From Panorpa germanica (lineage: Eukaryota; Arthropoda; Insecta; Mecoptera; Panorpidae): a stretch of DNA of 64,000 nucleotides. Position 1 is the first letter of the stretch; the number at the start of each line of letters is the position of its first letter. The translations under genes and the position numbers were made by a program. The notes below the pieces were generated by a model. It did not search any database, had not been told where the DNA came from, and saw only the letters and a program-made list of their open reading frames with translations. The stretch is from assembly GCA_963678705.1 (NCBI GenBank), contig OY783213.1:9366451-9430450 (forward strand). The letters run 5' to 3'. Shown here one piece after another: positions 36,835 through 49,286 of this stretch.

Positions 36835-38727
36835 TCAATACAGTACAGTGGGCCGATACCCTTTTAAAACTTGGTACCTGATAATTAAATTTTGTAATTC
36901 TTTAACATATCGGTTTGGAGAGGGATATTTCTTTGCCAATTTGTTAAGCTTCCGTATGTGCTTAGGTAATGAATCCAAAGCTTGAGCTGGTGTAAGTTCA
37001 TGAATATCATAGAAATTATCTGGAATTTTAGGGATCTCAGATAAATCTTTTAATAGCGGAAAGTTCTTTTCGCACGCTGTGCAGGAACAAGTAAAATTAT
37101 ATTGCTTCAGTAAAACTTCTTGGCGTACTTTCTTCGGGCAGGAAATATGGTCAAGTCTGAAACATAGGAGATATAAATGATTGATATAGTGTAATTTAAT
37201 GAAAATATGAATATAAATTAATCATAACTAATTATCAATTGGGTTTATATATATAAATACTAACGTGTAACAAATCCAGAGTGGTTGTCCTTTCTTTATC
37301 GGCATTATCGCAATAGAAACGCCCAGTATTCCTTCTTTAGGATAATGATAATTTAAAGAAACATTAGGATAACAGCTGTGATTGAACAAAGCATGAAATG
37401 GAAGCGTGCATTGACCGAATTGTTCACTGCGTGATGAGGTTGTTTCAATCCTTGTAGTTCCAATTGTGTAGGTAATGTGGGATAACAAATGATGGAGAAT
37501 AAATCCTCCAAATATTTCGTAGTTGCTTTCATCTTTCAGAATTCTTTTTAAAGATGTATGATCTCGTAGTAAATCTAACAAGCTGCAGGCTGCTACGGTG
37601 GAATTGTATACAGATATAGCTTGCTTTTCTCCTAAGTTGGCCATCAGGGAATGCACGGATGTATAGCTACTACCATCGAGAACTAATTTCCCAGTGCTGT
37701 CCTTTGTAAAACCAGAAGTTCGGTCGATAGGGCGAGATTCAATTTCGTTGATAATAGATTTTAGTTTTTTAATTTTCATGCTTTTAATTGCTGTTATGGA
37801 TGTCAAAAATCCATGATAATATTGGTCGTAATAGTCTGCTTCAAATAATGTTGTTAAAATTGGGCATTCGATTTCATGAAAGGTCTCCCATGCTGTATCC
37901 CGGCATTCCACGCTGCAGTACATTACATTAGGGCATTTCTCACAAGGCAGCAATGTTAAGGATCTGTTACAGCAATTGTGGCAGAGAGTATAAAGATGTG
38001 AACGAAATAATGACGTGCTGTAAGGCCGTTCTATGGCAATTATATCTCCAGCCCTGATATCCTTCGTAGCAATTATATGGCGCCCATATTTTTCGTCATA
38101 GATAATCTTAACTGAGTTAGAAGCGCAAGGAATTTCATCATTCTTTGCAACAGATTCCTTCATATCTTGCGTTTGACTCGAAAAAACTTCATCCATGCTC
38201 AATTTTGCTACCAACAATTCGACATGAGACGAATTTAATAATTCGATACATGTTTCACGTCTGACTTTAAGTTTATTCAGCCGTGTTCGAGGGTAGTTGT
38301 TGTCTTTAGCCCTCTCTAGCTCCTCAATACATTCTGTGTACTGCTCTAATTGAAATAAAACTGCAGAACGATTTGCAAACGCAAAGCATACATTCTCGGA
38401 GCTGCTACTTGCATATGCCAGACTTTTACTATACAGTTCCAATGCTTTCAAATAGTTTTTCGATTTATATTCTTCGTTACCCATGTTTCGGTAAGTTACA
38501 GCTTGTTCATCATCTTTTCGTGTCTCTGTAAATGTAAGAGGAATTGCCCCGTTATGCCTCAGCGACGGAAGCATTGTTTTCACACGTTTAGCATTATTTT
38601 GGATCGAATAAATAGCTCCAACTGTCAATGGAGTAGTCAAACCATTAGAACCTAGTATTTGCAATTGACGGATAAAATTTATCCGTGAATTATCAAGTAC
38701 TTCAGGTACGCTGAGATTTTCACCCAT
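36835..38727 (-). CDS. SMYD4-like SET and MYND domain protein, copy A
   Basis: Two coding exons: 38727-37265 and 37156-36835, joined in frame (donor CAC/GTTAGT, acceptor TTTCAG/ACT), 594 aa. TPR-like helices at about residues 75-160; first SET segment with GRHIIATKDIRAGD at 215-228; MYND zinc finger ligands C249, C252, C262, C265, C271, C275, H284, C288; second SET segment with NHSC at 449-452 and ICY at 485-487; post-SET CSCTAC at 511-516. Proteins of this family are putative lysine methyltransferases; the SAM-binding NHSC is intact, but the usual glycine after CY is Thr. The start chosen is the ATG at 38727, three bases after a TTTCAG acceptor, implying a 5' untranslated exon upstream. The longer ORF start at 38766 reads through intron. 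Near-duplicate of the gene at 47387-49286. Confidence 0.93.
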
Positions 38728-40629
38728 TTTCTGAAATATACAATCCAAATATACAAATCTATACACATATCTATGATTTATCGAAAGTTACAATTTTTAC
38801 AAACAGACAAAGACATAGAGACAAATGGCGTCATCAAACAATATTGCGTCATACTGAGAACTCCAGTTTTTAAAGAAATAAAAATGAAAAACTGCAAATA
38901 AATCTAAAACATTGTCATTAATCCTATTTACAAATATGATGCAATATGCAAAGTTAATGTTTTCTATATTGCGTTGTACATTATTTCTAAGTTTGTTAAA
39001 TTAAATATTACTTTAAGTATTTATAAATGTAGGAATATTATTAACTTACTGCGGTTATTAGTTGAAGTAGTTACAGGTAACACAATTAAGTGTTTTAAGT
39101 TTATTAATAATAATTGTTTCACATTTATTGAGCAACAAACTTATTACGTACGTCGAGCGAGCACTTTTACAGCATTTTGCTTTGTGTTTGGGAATCCCTC
39201 TTTACTATTGTTATTACCAAGCGAACGCTTATTCACAAGCGAACGCTTATTCACAAGCGAACTTATTTCAAAATTGAACCGCGAATTTAAAAAAATATTT
39301 AATATGTTATAACATTAAACTTATAATGTAGAGAAAATAAATAGATATAGGCGTAAAACATTTTATATATATCTTATGTGTGTATAATTTGATATGTTAT
39401 TTAGCGTAACACTTTACTAATTTTACTTCCAAATGAAGTCAGTTGTATTATCTCTGGTCAGTTGCAGTATAGAAATATAAATAAATCGTAGAAAGAAACA
39501 AATATATGGACTTTCCATATGATTGACAAGTATTCCATTTGTTGTCAATTCATTTACTATGGTCTTTATTATACAAAGAAATAAAGTCATAGTTTTCGAA
39601 ATTTTCATACATAACCTGTAAAACATAAAGTATATACATAAAACATGTTTTGCTCATGTTTCAAATTAATCCAAGTGATCTATCATGATTGATGATCACG
39701 ATATTTAAAATAGTTTTTGATTTTCTACGTCTCATCTCAAATTTCAAAATGTCGTTTCATTTTAAACATGATCTGTGCAGACCACGCAACCACAACAACC
39801 TGTTATCACAGCTAGCTATTAAATATCACACACACCCCTCTTGTGCACCCCGCGCTCCACTCCACATGGTAAATCGTTTCTCACCTTTGCATTAGGTGCT
39901 CCAGATCCTCTAATGTTAGAGAAAATTAAAAAAAAGGTGTGATGGGGTATAATTTCAAAGGTCTGGGTTATTTACAAGCTGGATTTACACTAGATAGAAT
40001 GAAGTTTAAATTTTCTAATATATTCTAATAGAATAACTCCTTTATTATAAAAATATTATTGACATAACCTCCAAAAATGTTATATTTGAATCATTCAAAC
40101 ACAGTAGTCGCAGAAATAGCAGAATAGTATTTTGTGTGTATAAGGTTCACTCATGTAATATATATTTAAATGTGATGGATTGGATATTTCGAAAAATAAA
40201 TAAAACCATATTGATGTACGAGCACTAAAACGTATTTTTTAGAGCTGTGTCAATGTTATTCTAGCTTTTTTGTATGCAAATTCGTCTTCTAACATTAAGG
40301 AAGTACGTCGATAGCATTAAGTAGGTCAGACTCTTCCTTCTGGAAGCTGGTATATATATATTTAAAGTTCCTTTTAATGTATATCACATTATATTATCTT
40401 CGGATAGGTATCTAAAGAATCATTACAGGACTCTATTTAAGAGATGTAAACTTAGGTGGAAATTGATTTTATTTCGAGTTGGTTTCTTGTTCTACCCATT
40501 CCGTGTGATGGTTGATAGTCTAAATTGCAGGCGTGTTGTATTTTGAACACTTTGTTTCAATGCAATTTTAAAATCCTTTTAATCATTCAATGTATAAAGT
40601 AATTAATGTTTTCTTTTTTCTATTTACAG
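38728..40629. other. Divergent intergenic region between SMYD4-like A and hexosaminidase D
   Basis: About 1.9 kb that should hold both promoters and untranslated first exons. No core promoter could be fixed. An 18-bp unit AAGCGAACGCTTATTCAC is repeated in tandem at 39219-39254 with a partial third copy to about 39264. It lies inside a 112-codon ORF (38974-39312) that has no recognisable domain. Confidence 0.45.
39219..39264. repeat. Short tandem repeat, 18-bp unit
   Basis: AAGCGAACGCTTATTCAC occurs twice exactly, followed by a partial AAGCGAACTTATT. Confidence 0.9.
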
Positions 40630-40642
40630 ATTTCCGGTCAAC

Positions 40643-43600
40643 ATGACAGTTTTTCCTGCCAGAATATTTGTTGTGATGTGCAAACGGAAATTGACTGTAT
40701 TTGTCGGTGCAACTTTTGTTTTAAGTGCACTGGTCGCGCTACATTATACGCAAAGGACTTCTTTTGGGTTTGGAACTTCTCTAAGTGATCAAGAGAGTCT
40801 TGTTCGATTTGTAAAACCAACAAGCAGCAACACTAACGATGGTAAAAAATGTTATTTGTCAAATTTAATAAATGTTTCACATAGCCTTGTTTCATGTCAA
40901 AAATCGAGTAGGTTTGTTTATTCTAATGTTTACTATTTAAATTTAAAGTATTTCTTTTTTTAAATTTTTCAAATAAATATAAATTCAATGTCTCCTTTAA
41001 CCATTATTTGCAAATTTCTTTATATATTAATAGTTATCCATCTAGTATTCTTAGCGTTTTACATCTTTGAATATGTATTTAAAAATGCCTTATATCAACA
41101 AGTGTCATTGTAAAAATTTGCTGCATATACATTTATTTCTTTGATATTAATTATTCCGATTGTTCCAGTGGGTGTCATCTATGTCGAAAAGAAAAAAGTT
41201 GATGCGTTGGATCAGGTAAGCTTAAAATGTCATATGTCTTAATTTCTATAAAAGTGTACTATATATTGATAAAGTGGGTTACTAGAACCTCAAATGTTCA
41301 ATTATTTTTTAATAACTCCTTATATGTTAAGAGATATTGACAATTAAAAAAGTCATTTTGTCTCTTTAATTATTAAAGGGATTCAACGTTGTACACATTC
41401 CAAATGCATGTGACATCACAACCGCTGCCAACCTTACAGCTCATAAATCTCTGCTATATGTATTTATATATCAAGATATCAAATATTATCTGCAGCTATT
41501 TCAAGGAACAATAAAATTTCAATATTATGTCTGTCTTAGCGGGGTTCAATAAAATAAAAACTTATTATTCTTTGATTTGACTTGATTATTTGACTACCAA
41601 GAGCTGCAAAACATTACCACAGCACTGACCTAATCAACAAATAACTGACGTTAAAATGCATTTCACGTCATACAAATAGAGAAGACCATTTCTAGCGCTA
41701 AAACTACAATTCAAACTTTTAATTGCTATATCTCCATCAACATTTAGATATTTAATAAAATAGACACATCAATATTATTAACATCAATTTCAATCAACAA
41801 TTGAAAAATCGACCATTATAAAATGAGGATACAAGCCCATTGTTGGCTATTTTTGTTAGATTTCAATCTTTAATCCCTTTAAATATATATTGTAAGGAGA
41901 AAGAATAATTTCAAAAAGGATTAGTTATTAGTTTTATTATTTTTTCAGAGCTCCTGGGTAAAAGAATTGTATCGTATGGGTGTCCCTTTTGTATCAGAAT
42001 TAAATAGAGCGTCTCCGTATATACCCCCACAACGAATTATTCATTTAGATTTGAAAGGAGCTCCACCTAAAATTAGTTACATTCTCTCACTTCTGCCTCT
42101 ATTTCGTCAAATGGGTGCCACTGGAATCCTGCTGGAGTATGAAGATATGCTGCCACTATCAGGAAAGCTGAGAATGATTCCAGCAAGAAATGCTTATCAT
42201 GCAGAGGACGTTCAGGTATATCTGATTGCCATGTGATTTGCAATTCATAAAACTTAAAACTTATTTATGCTCCTATGTTACAGACTATTTTAGATGCCGC
42301 TAAGGAAAATCATTTAAAAGTTATTCCACTGGTACAAACGTTTGGGCATTTGGAATTCGCGTTGAAACTTGATGATTTCAGACATTTGAGAGAGGTACCA
42401 GAATCCCCACAGGTAACAGTAATATTATATATTCTGTAATGGAGCATCCATTGATTTAGAAAGAAATAAAGTAGCATTTGCTATATATGAACAAATACAT
42501 TTATTATGTGATAAATTTAAATTAAATAACAAAGTTAGCTCTTATGCTGGAGAAAAATTAGCAGTATTAAAAGCATTGGAAATTAATGAAAATATGAACA
42601 ATAATAAAATTGTTTTAAAAGTGTTATAAAAATTTAAATTCTAATGATTACAAATCAAATAATGACATTTTGACATGCAAAATTAAGGAGTTGTTTTTCA
42701 ATATAATAAGTAAAAATAATACCATAAATTTATGTGAATACCAGGACATTGTGGAATAAGAGGAAATGAAATTGCGGACAAATTGGCAAAGGAAGCAATA
42801 AATTTGGAAATTGAGATGAAAGTGAAATTACCTTCATATGAAATTTTTAATATAATCAAAAAATTAAACTTCAATTTGAGAAACCAAGATTTCATTAACA
42901 AAAGTCAGTAAAAAAGAAGAGATTATTATATGTTACATCGAAATTTAAGTAAGAAAAGATGGTTTAGAAATGAGTCCCGCAAAATTATAACAACTATAAT
43001 CAGAATCAAAAGTAATCATTGTAAAACTCCAGCTCACCTTTACAAAATTAATATTAAATCTGACGATAGATGTCAATGTGGTGAAGAAGGAACTTTGGAT
43101 CATATTATATTTGAATGCATAAATTATAGTTTAGAAAGATCAAAATTCAATAGTGAAATATTAGATGTGATTAAAACTTTTCCTGTTAATACTAAATTTT
43201 TGTTAAGTGATTCAAAATTATTAGTGAATTATTTAAATATTTAGAAATTTGTAAAATAGAATTATAAAATATGAAATATGTAAAAAATGTTGGATGATGG
43301 CTATGACGAATAAAAGTCAAGGCAAATAAATAAATAAAATATGTATATATTCTGTTATATAATCAGTACATTTTATAGGTGTTAATTTATTTGCTGTATT
43401 CCAGGCGCTTTGTCCAAGTCTAAACTCGAGTATGGTTTTCGTTGAGGAGCTTTTAACACAAGTTATGGATCTGCATAAAGATTATGATGGCCTGACGCAT
43501 CTTCATATTGGTTGTGATGAAGTTTTTCAACTTGGAGAGTGTCCACGATGTAGAAACGCGATTAGGTATTGTATTAGCTTTTGTATTTTTAAAGAGTAAT

Positions 43601-44886
43601 GGCTTTTATTAAATATTTTCGATGTTTATTTATAGAGAAGACTTATTTTTAAATCATGTGATAGCTGTGGCGAACATAATACGCAAGCGGTGGCCTCATG
43701 TAAAGCCAATTATTTGGGATGATATGTTGCGGCACGTAAGCCAGCAGGCGTTAGAGGCAAGCCGCATTGGAACCATGGTTGAACCCATGGTGTGGGTCTA
43801 TGCAACAGATGTTTATAGATTTGTTTCCACGCAGGTTTGTCTCTATTTATTACAACTTTCATATAAATTAGTGTAATGTAATTACTGTTAAATTTTTTTT
43901 ACACTTTACCAGATATGGGAAAAGTATGCTGCTGTATTTCCTACTGCTTGGACTTCAAGTGCGTACAAAGGAGCCCATGGGGAGACATTAGTTGTTCCAC
44001 CAGCAAAGAAACACCTAGAGAATACGGTTAGATGGCTTGCTGTCATGTCTGCAGAAAATTCACGGTTTTCTAAAGGTCTATCTGGTATCGTTTTAACGGG
44101 GTGGCAACGCTATGATCATTTTGCTATCCTGTGCGAGCTGCTTCCTGCTGCTCTGCCTAGTTTAGCATTATGCTTGACCGTTGCAACCTATGGAATTCTC
44201 GACATTGAAGCAAGGGATGCCATTCTGGAAGGATTGTCTTGTAAAGATCCTCTGTCAACAAGGTGATATAATATTTGCATTAAACAGCTTTTTATATTTT
44301 TTATACAACACTATTTAGTGTATAAATAGACTGTATAAAATAACTGTACATTTTGCAGACACCCCTTCATAGATTTAAATTCTGATCCAAACATGTACTC
44401 CTCTTTTGGCCGTTGCTTCTTCCCCGGGAACGATTTTTTCCGTTTAGTTCAAAGACTTGAATCCAACTCAGCAGAAGCATTAGCTTTTATTGAAACAACA
44501 ACGAATACTCGAGCGTGGATGACAGATTACAATCTTAGAAGAAATTACTCTTCGCCATTTCGAGTTGATGAGTTAATGACAGATGGCTCTCGAATTTTGA
44601 ATGGTCTCACAAATATCATAGCCAGCGCTTCTGATGTCATGAAGCATATTTATGATGACTACACAGTTTATGAATGGTTGGAACAAAGAGTAAGCGAAAT
44701 GAGATTGAACATTCTAATAAAGAGTAGTTATTACAATGCTATGTTTTATTTCAGGTGTATAGTGTAGTAAAAAAACTGGAAGATTTAGAAAAAAGTGCCA
44801 AAATATTAAAGCAGGTGAAAGTATGGGATGTGAGACCTCTACCTGTGTTACGAGAATTACAACGATATGGACTCGCACCAATTTGA
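40643..44886 (+). CDS. Hexosaminidase D-like, membrane-anchored (GH20)
   Basis: Nine exons join in frame to 604 aa: 40643-40841, 41169-41215, 41949-42215, 42284-42412, 43405-43565, 43636-43834, 43913-44262, 44359-44689, 44755-44886. A short basic N-terminus and hydrophobic segment at about residues 17-33 suggest a type II membrane anchor. The (beta/alpha)8 domain follows: [13 protein letters not shown] and GILLEYEDM (exon 3), [10 protein letters not shown] (exon 4), then [13 protein letters not shown] with the catalytic Asp252-Glu253 pair (exon 5), IIWDDML (exon 6) and TGWQRYDHF (exon 7). GH20 enzymes remove terminal beta-linked GlcNAc/GalNAc with substrate assistance; hexosaminidase D prefers GalNAc. 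ATG 40643 follows an acceptor at 40629; the Met at residue 12 is an alternative start. Introns 2 and 4 are swollen by transposon insertions. Confidence 0.95.
41228..41840 (-). mobile_element. GGGCTTGTGTCC-family MITE in hexosaminidase D intron 2
   Basis: Nearly full-length copy in the same orientation as that at 35414-36050. The left terminal repeat is eroded (starts TGTCATATGTCTTAATTTC); the right end reads AGGATACAAGCCCAT. It makes up most of intron 2, which runs 41216-41948. Confidence 0.85.
42438..43343 (+). mobile_element. 5'-truncated non-LTR retrotransposon (RNase H and zinc knuckle) in hexosaminidase D intron 4
   Basis: A 12-bp duplication TATATATTCTGT (42426-42437 and 43344-43355) flanks the fragment, and the 3' end is AAATAAATAAATAAAAT, as expected for target-primed reverse transcription. 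It opens inside an RNase H domain: [16 protein letters not shown], then, after stops, [20 protein letters not shown], the classic RNase H C-terminal motif. A 104-codon frame (42930-43244) ends with [16 protein letters not shown], a CCHC-type knuckle. Several stop codons show it is dead. Sense orientation relative to the host gene; splicing should remove it. Confidence 0.88.
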
Positions 44887-46335
44887 AATTTTGTGTAAAA
44901 GTATTTAAATTGTAGTGTACAATTATGTTATTACACAGAGAGATGTGATTTAAAAAGACAGTACTCATTGTGATATTATAAATGTGTTTGTGTTAGACAC
45001 TATATTATAAGTAAGCAGAACTATCAAACGCTTTGTAGGATGTTTTCGCTATCTCTTTATTAAGCGTTTGATTTAATGTTCATTGAAAACACTAATTAAA
45101 TCAGAGAAAAGAAAATCAAAAATGAAACAAGGTGCAGTTCAATTTTTACAGAAGTTTCTTGTGTTGTATATGGGGGACCTGTAAGTTTAGTATTGTTTTA
45201 ATATTCCAAAGAAATACATTAGGCGAGAAAATTTAATACAGTTCTAATAACCATCATAAATTAATATATTTAACTGTCAAAAAATGAATTTTAATGTAAT
45301 TTGTATAGAAAATAATATCACGTGTTATAATAGTTGTATGCGATCAGGCGCTACTATAAAGGACACTACTACTTAAAATTTAATTAGCTGAAATAATAGC
45401 ACTACAAATGTTGCACAATTTTAAATATTTGATATCCATTATACACCTTATATACAACTTTTTGACTTCCATTTTGATAGAATTATTTTTAGCTGTTTAT
45501 AAATGATATCTACCAAGCTATAATAAAATGATTTGTAGTATTCTGTAAGTAATTTTAACTATTCGACATTAAATATCTTGCAAAAATGAAGAAAAAGTAT
45601 TAAGAAATCGCAATAAAGTGAGGACTCTTATAATTTTTGAAAATAAGGATATTTTAAAAATACTCAAATTTAGTTTGGAATGATAAATCTAATAGAAAAT
45701 TCTAATTTACAAGAATTTCCTTATATTTGTTAAATTAACTTTAGGACTCAAGCTTTGAACGTATTAAATATAAAGCATGTTTATTTTATAATCAGCATAA
45801 GATGTATTTTATTTAAATTATAGTCACATTTTATTTTAACGTTAAATAAGACTGATATATTATTTGTTTTTAAGTGTTAACATAGAATCATAACTTGTAT
45901 AATTTAATTATTTAAATTCAGTTATTTACCAATTAATAAAATTACCAATTTTAATTTGGGACCAACATTAACAGGTATATTTTCAAACTAAATTACAAAC
46001 TCTGAATTGCCAAATGTTTAATTGGACCCATGAATGTATAAAGAGTACTGTTATCATAATAGTAAAAACAAAATACAACTTAAATTTACTCTAAACTGTT
46101 TTATGTTAAAAATAATTGCAAAAATGTTGTCATATTGTTGGCATATTCATAAGAAGAAGCACTATAAATATACTTAACTTGCACATTATCCTAAATCAAA
46201 TACATAGCAGTTATTAGAATCAATCACCTTAAGAAATCGGTTATTGTAAATAAACACTTTCCTTAAAAATATTACAATATGTACAATATATAGAAGTGTG
46301 AGGAAAACGTAATAGGTTGTGCGCTTGCTTGCAGA
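44887..46335. other. Intergenic, downstream of hexosaminidase D
   Basis: Very AT-rich; no gene recognised. It should include the 3' untranslated region of hexosaminidase D. Confidence 0.4.
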
Positions 46336-46542
46336 GTCTAATGTAAAAGAGCAGAATGAAAAATTGTATAAGAATCTAGCTGCTATTAGAGAAGAATTAA
46401 AAATTTTGCAAATAATTGCTGTTGCATTAAACGAGAAATAAAGTAAAATTAACAAGTGTGCTGAAAAAGAATTGATAATTCTAGCTTCTCTAGTTCTTGT
46501 AGTAGTAATTATAAGTTTCATGAATTGTAAAATATTGTAAAT
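46336..46542 (+). pseudogene. Possible terminal exon or gene remnant: coiled coil plus hydrophobic tail
   Basis: After an acceptor-like GCTTGCTTGCAG (ends 46335) one frame reads SNVKEQNEKLYKNLAAIREE and on to VALNEK, then a single TAA, then in the same frame KCAEKELIILASLVLVVVII followed by SFMNCKIL and a stop. The first part is heptad-like and charged; the second would be a C-terminal membrane anchor. With one stop between, this is either a terminal exon ending at the TAA, or a decayed tail-anchored protein exon. Its last 50 bases or so recur near 49770-49820. I do not recognise the family. The overlapping minus-strand ORF 46186-46521 is taken as a shadow. Confidence 0.3.
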
Positions 46543-47386
46543 AATTTCAGAAATAAATATATTTAGTTTTAAATGATCTACTAATAGTTATATCCTTTAT
46601 CATTTAAAATCATGAAGTTGTGAAATATCTAAGTTTTTTGGATTGTACTCGTATATTGCAAAGACTAGAGGTATGTAGATATAATATTTTAAATGCAATT
46701 ATAAAAGAAAATGATATTTTAATTTAATTGTATTTCTTAATACATTTTACTTTAAATTTAGACTTTTCTCAAATGTTTTGCCATGCAGTTTTAATAATTA
46801 TTATCATCTGTGTACTTTCCTTGCTTTAAATTAATGCAACTTTAACAGCTTGTTTCATCAAGTTATTTGTAGCGTTAACGCATATATTTTGTAACAGGGT
46901 TTATGTACCTGATATGTTATATGATAATATAAATTATACAAAAATCGAGCATTTATTTTATAAAATGTTTATTTTATTATATACAATCCAAATTTTATTA
47001 CATCAATACAAAAAATAATGATAAACATGAATTATGAAAGTTTTTATATTGTAAAATATTAATTTGAAACCACTGAACAAAAACTATGTAAGTAAATGCT
47101 ATTTTCATAAGGTTCATTTAAAATAGAAGATGTTGATGTGTTTTTATTTATAGTAAAGATAATTTTGTTTATGTAATCTGACATTAGAATAACATAACAT
47201 TTCTTATGTAAAATGATAAATTCTATGTTAAATATACCTCACTTAAATAAGCATTTGTATAGAATTTCAGAAAATGATGCTGTAAAATAAGGAAAGGTTG
47301 CTTAAAAACGTTTGTGGTGGTTCATTAAATTAATAAATGTTATGACAAATGGATCAGTTCCTTATTCCCGCAATAAGCAATTGCAG
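46543..47386. other. Intergenic and 3' flank of SMYD4-like B
   Basis: AT-rich; no gene recognised apart from the 3' flank similarity to copy A at 47275-47335. Confidence 0.4.
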
Positions 47387-49286
47387 TTAAATTTCTTTTA
47401 GTATAGGCCGGTGCCCTATTAACAAATTGAACGTTACAATTATATCTTGCAGTTCTATAATATATCGTTTTGGAAAAATATATTTCTTTGCCAATTGGTT
47501 AAGCTTCTGTGCGTACTTAGGTAATAAATCGAGAGCTTGATCTGGTGGAAGGTTATAGATATCAAAAAAATCATCTGGCATTTTAGGAGTACCTGATAAT
47601 TTTTCTAATAACGGAAAGTTCTTTTCGCACGCTATGCAGGAACAAGTAAAATTAAAATTTTCAAATAACATTTCTTGACGTACTTTCTTCGGGGAGTGAG
47701 CATGGTGACAACTAGAACTGAGGAGAAACTTGATTATTTCGAAATTAGGATAGTTTAGTAATTTAATGAAAATATTAATTGAAGTGAATCATAATTCATT
47801 TGTAGAAGGTTTATAAAAGTAGTGACCTGTAACACATCCAAAGCGGTTGCCCTTTCTTTATCGGCATTATCGCAACAGAAACGCCATTTACTTGTCCTTT
47901 ACGATAGTGATATCCCAAAGAAATATTGGGATAACAGCTGTGATTGAACAAACCGTGAACTGGAAGCATTCCACCACCGATGATGTTTTTAACGTTTGAT
48001 TGAGTCTCGAATATTTCTAATGTGTAAATGCTGTGGGATAACAAATTATGAAGAACGAATCCTCCAAATATTTCGAAGTTTATTTTATCTTTCAAGATTC
48101 TTTTTAAGAGAGTATGATCCCTCAGCAGACACAGCAAGCTGCAGGCTGCTATGGTGCATTTATATATTCGAACAGCTTGCTTTGAACTTAAAATAGGCGT
48201 CAGGAAATGCACGGCAGTATAATTACTACTATCCAGAACTAATTTCCCAGCGTTGTCCTTTGTAAAACCAGAAGTTCGGTCGATAGGGCGGGATTCAGTT
48301 TCGCTGATTATAGGTTTTAGTGTTTTAAATCTTTGGTTTTTAATTGCTGTTATAATTGTCATTAATCCGCGATTAATTTTATCGTAATAGTCTGCTTCAA
48401 ATAATGTTGTTAAAATTGGGCATTCGATTTCATGAAAGGTTTTCCATGCTGTATCCCGGCATTCCACGCTGCAGTACATTACATTAGGGCATTTCTGACA
48501 AGGCAGCAATGTTAAGGATCTATTGAAGCAATTGCGGCAGTGCGTATAAAGATGCGAACTTAATAATGACATGCTGTAAGGCCGTTCTATCGCAATTACA
48601 TCTCCAGCACTGATATCCTTCGTAGCAATTACATGACGCCCATATTTTTTGTCAAAGGTAATCTTAATTGAGTTAGAAGCGCAAGGAATTTCATCATTCT
48701 TTTCAAGAGATTCCTTCATATCTTTCCTTTTATTCGAATAAACGTCAGCAATCTTCATTCTTGCAAATGATAAATCGAGATGGGACGAATTTAATAATTT
48801 GACACATGTTTCGCGTCTGATTTTAAGATTATCCATTTGTGTTTGAGGACAGTTCTTTTTCTTAGCTCTGTCTATGTCTTCAATACATTCTGCGTACTGC
48901 TTTAAATCAAATAAAACTGCAGAACGATTTGCAAACGCTAAACTTACATTCTCGGAGCCGCTAGTTGCATATGCCAGACTTTTACTATACAGTTCCAATG
49001 CTTCCAAATGATTTTTAGATTCGTGTGCATCGGTACCCATCGTTCGGTACGTGACAGATTCTTCGTCATCTTTTCGTGCTTCTATAAACGTAAGAGGAAT
49101 GGCCCCGAAATTTGTCAGCCATGGAAGCATTGTTTTCACACGTTTAGCATTATTTTGAATAGAATAAATAGACGAAACTTTTAATGCAAAATCATTAGAA
49201 TCCATTAATTGGAATTGACGGTCCAGAGTTAGTATTGATTTTTCAGATAATGTAGAGGGTTCAGATATGCTGAGATTGTCACTCAT
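47387..49286 (-). CDS. SMYD4-like SET and MYND domain protein, copy B
   Basis: Two coding exons, 49286-47827 and 47711-47387 (donor ACAG/GTCACT, acceptor GTTCTAG/TTG), giving 594 aa, exactly as long as copy A. TPR-like region at about 75-160; SET segment with GRHVIATKDISAGD near 216; MYND ligands C250, C253, C263, C266, C272, C276, H285, C289; NHSC at 448-451; MCY at 484-486 followed by Ser instead of Gly; post-SET CSCIAC at 510-515. Presumed lysine methyltransferase. The protein is very similar to copy A around the MYND finger and less so in the first 70 residues and around residue 430. The acceptor directly before the ATG in copy A (TTTCAG) is altered here (TTTCTGG), so the 5' untranslated exon probably joins at the TTGCAG about 20 bases further upstream. 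No disabling changes are seen. Confidence 0.93.

Noticed and set aside
38728..38766. Upstream Met for SMYD4-like A
   Set aside because: The extra 13 codons lie upstream of a splice acceptor (TTTCAG) and are not present in copy B.
46186..46521. 111-codon minus-strand ORF
   Set aside because: It is the complement of the exon-like block at 46336-46542 plus AT-rich flank; its composition is explained by that block, and no domain is visible.
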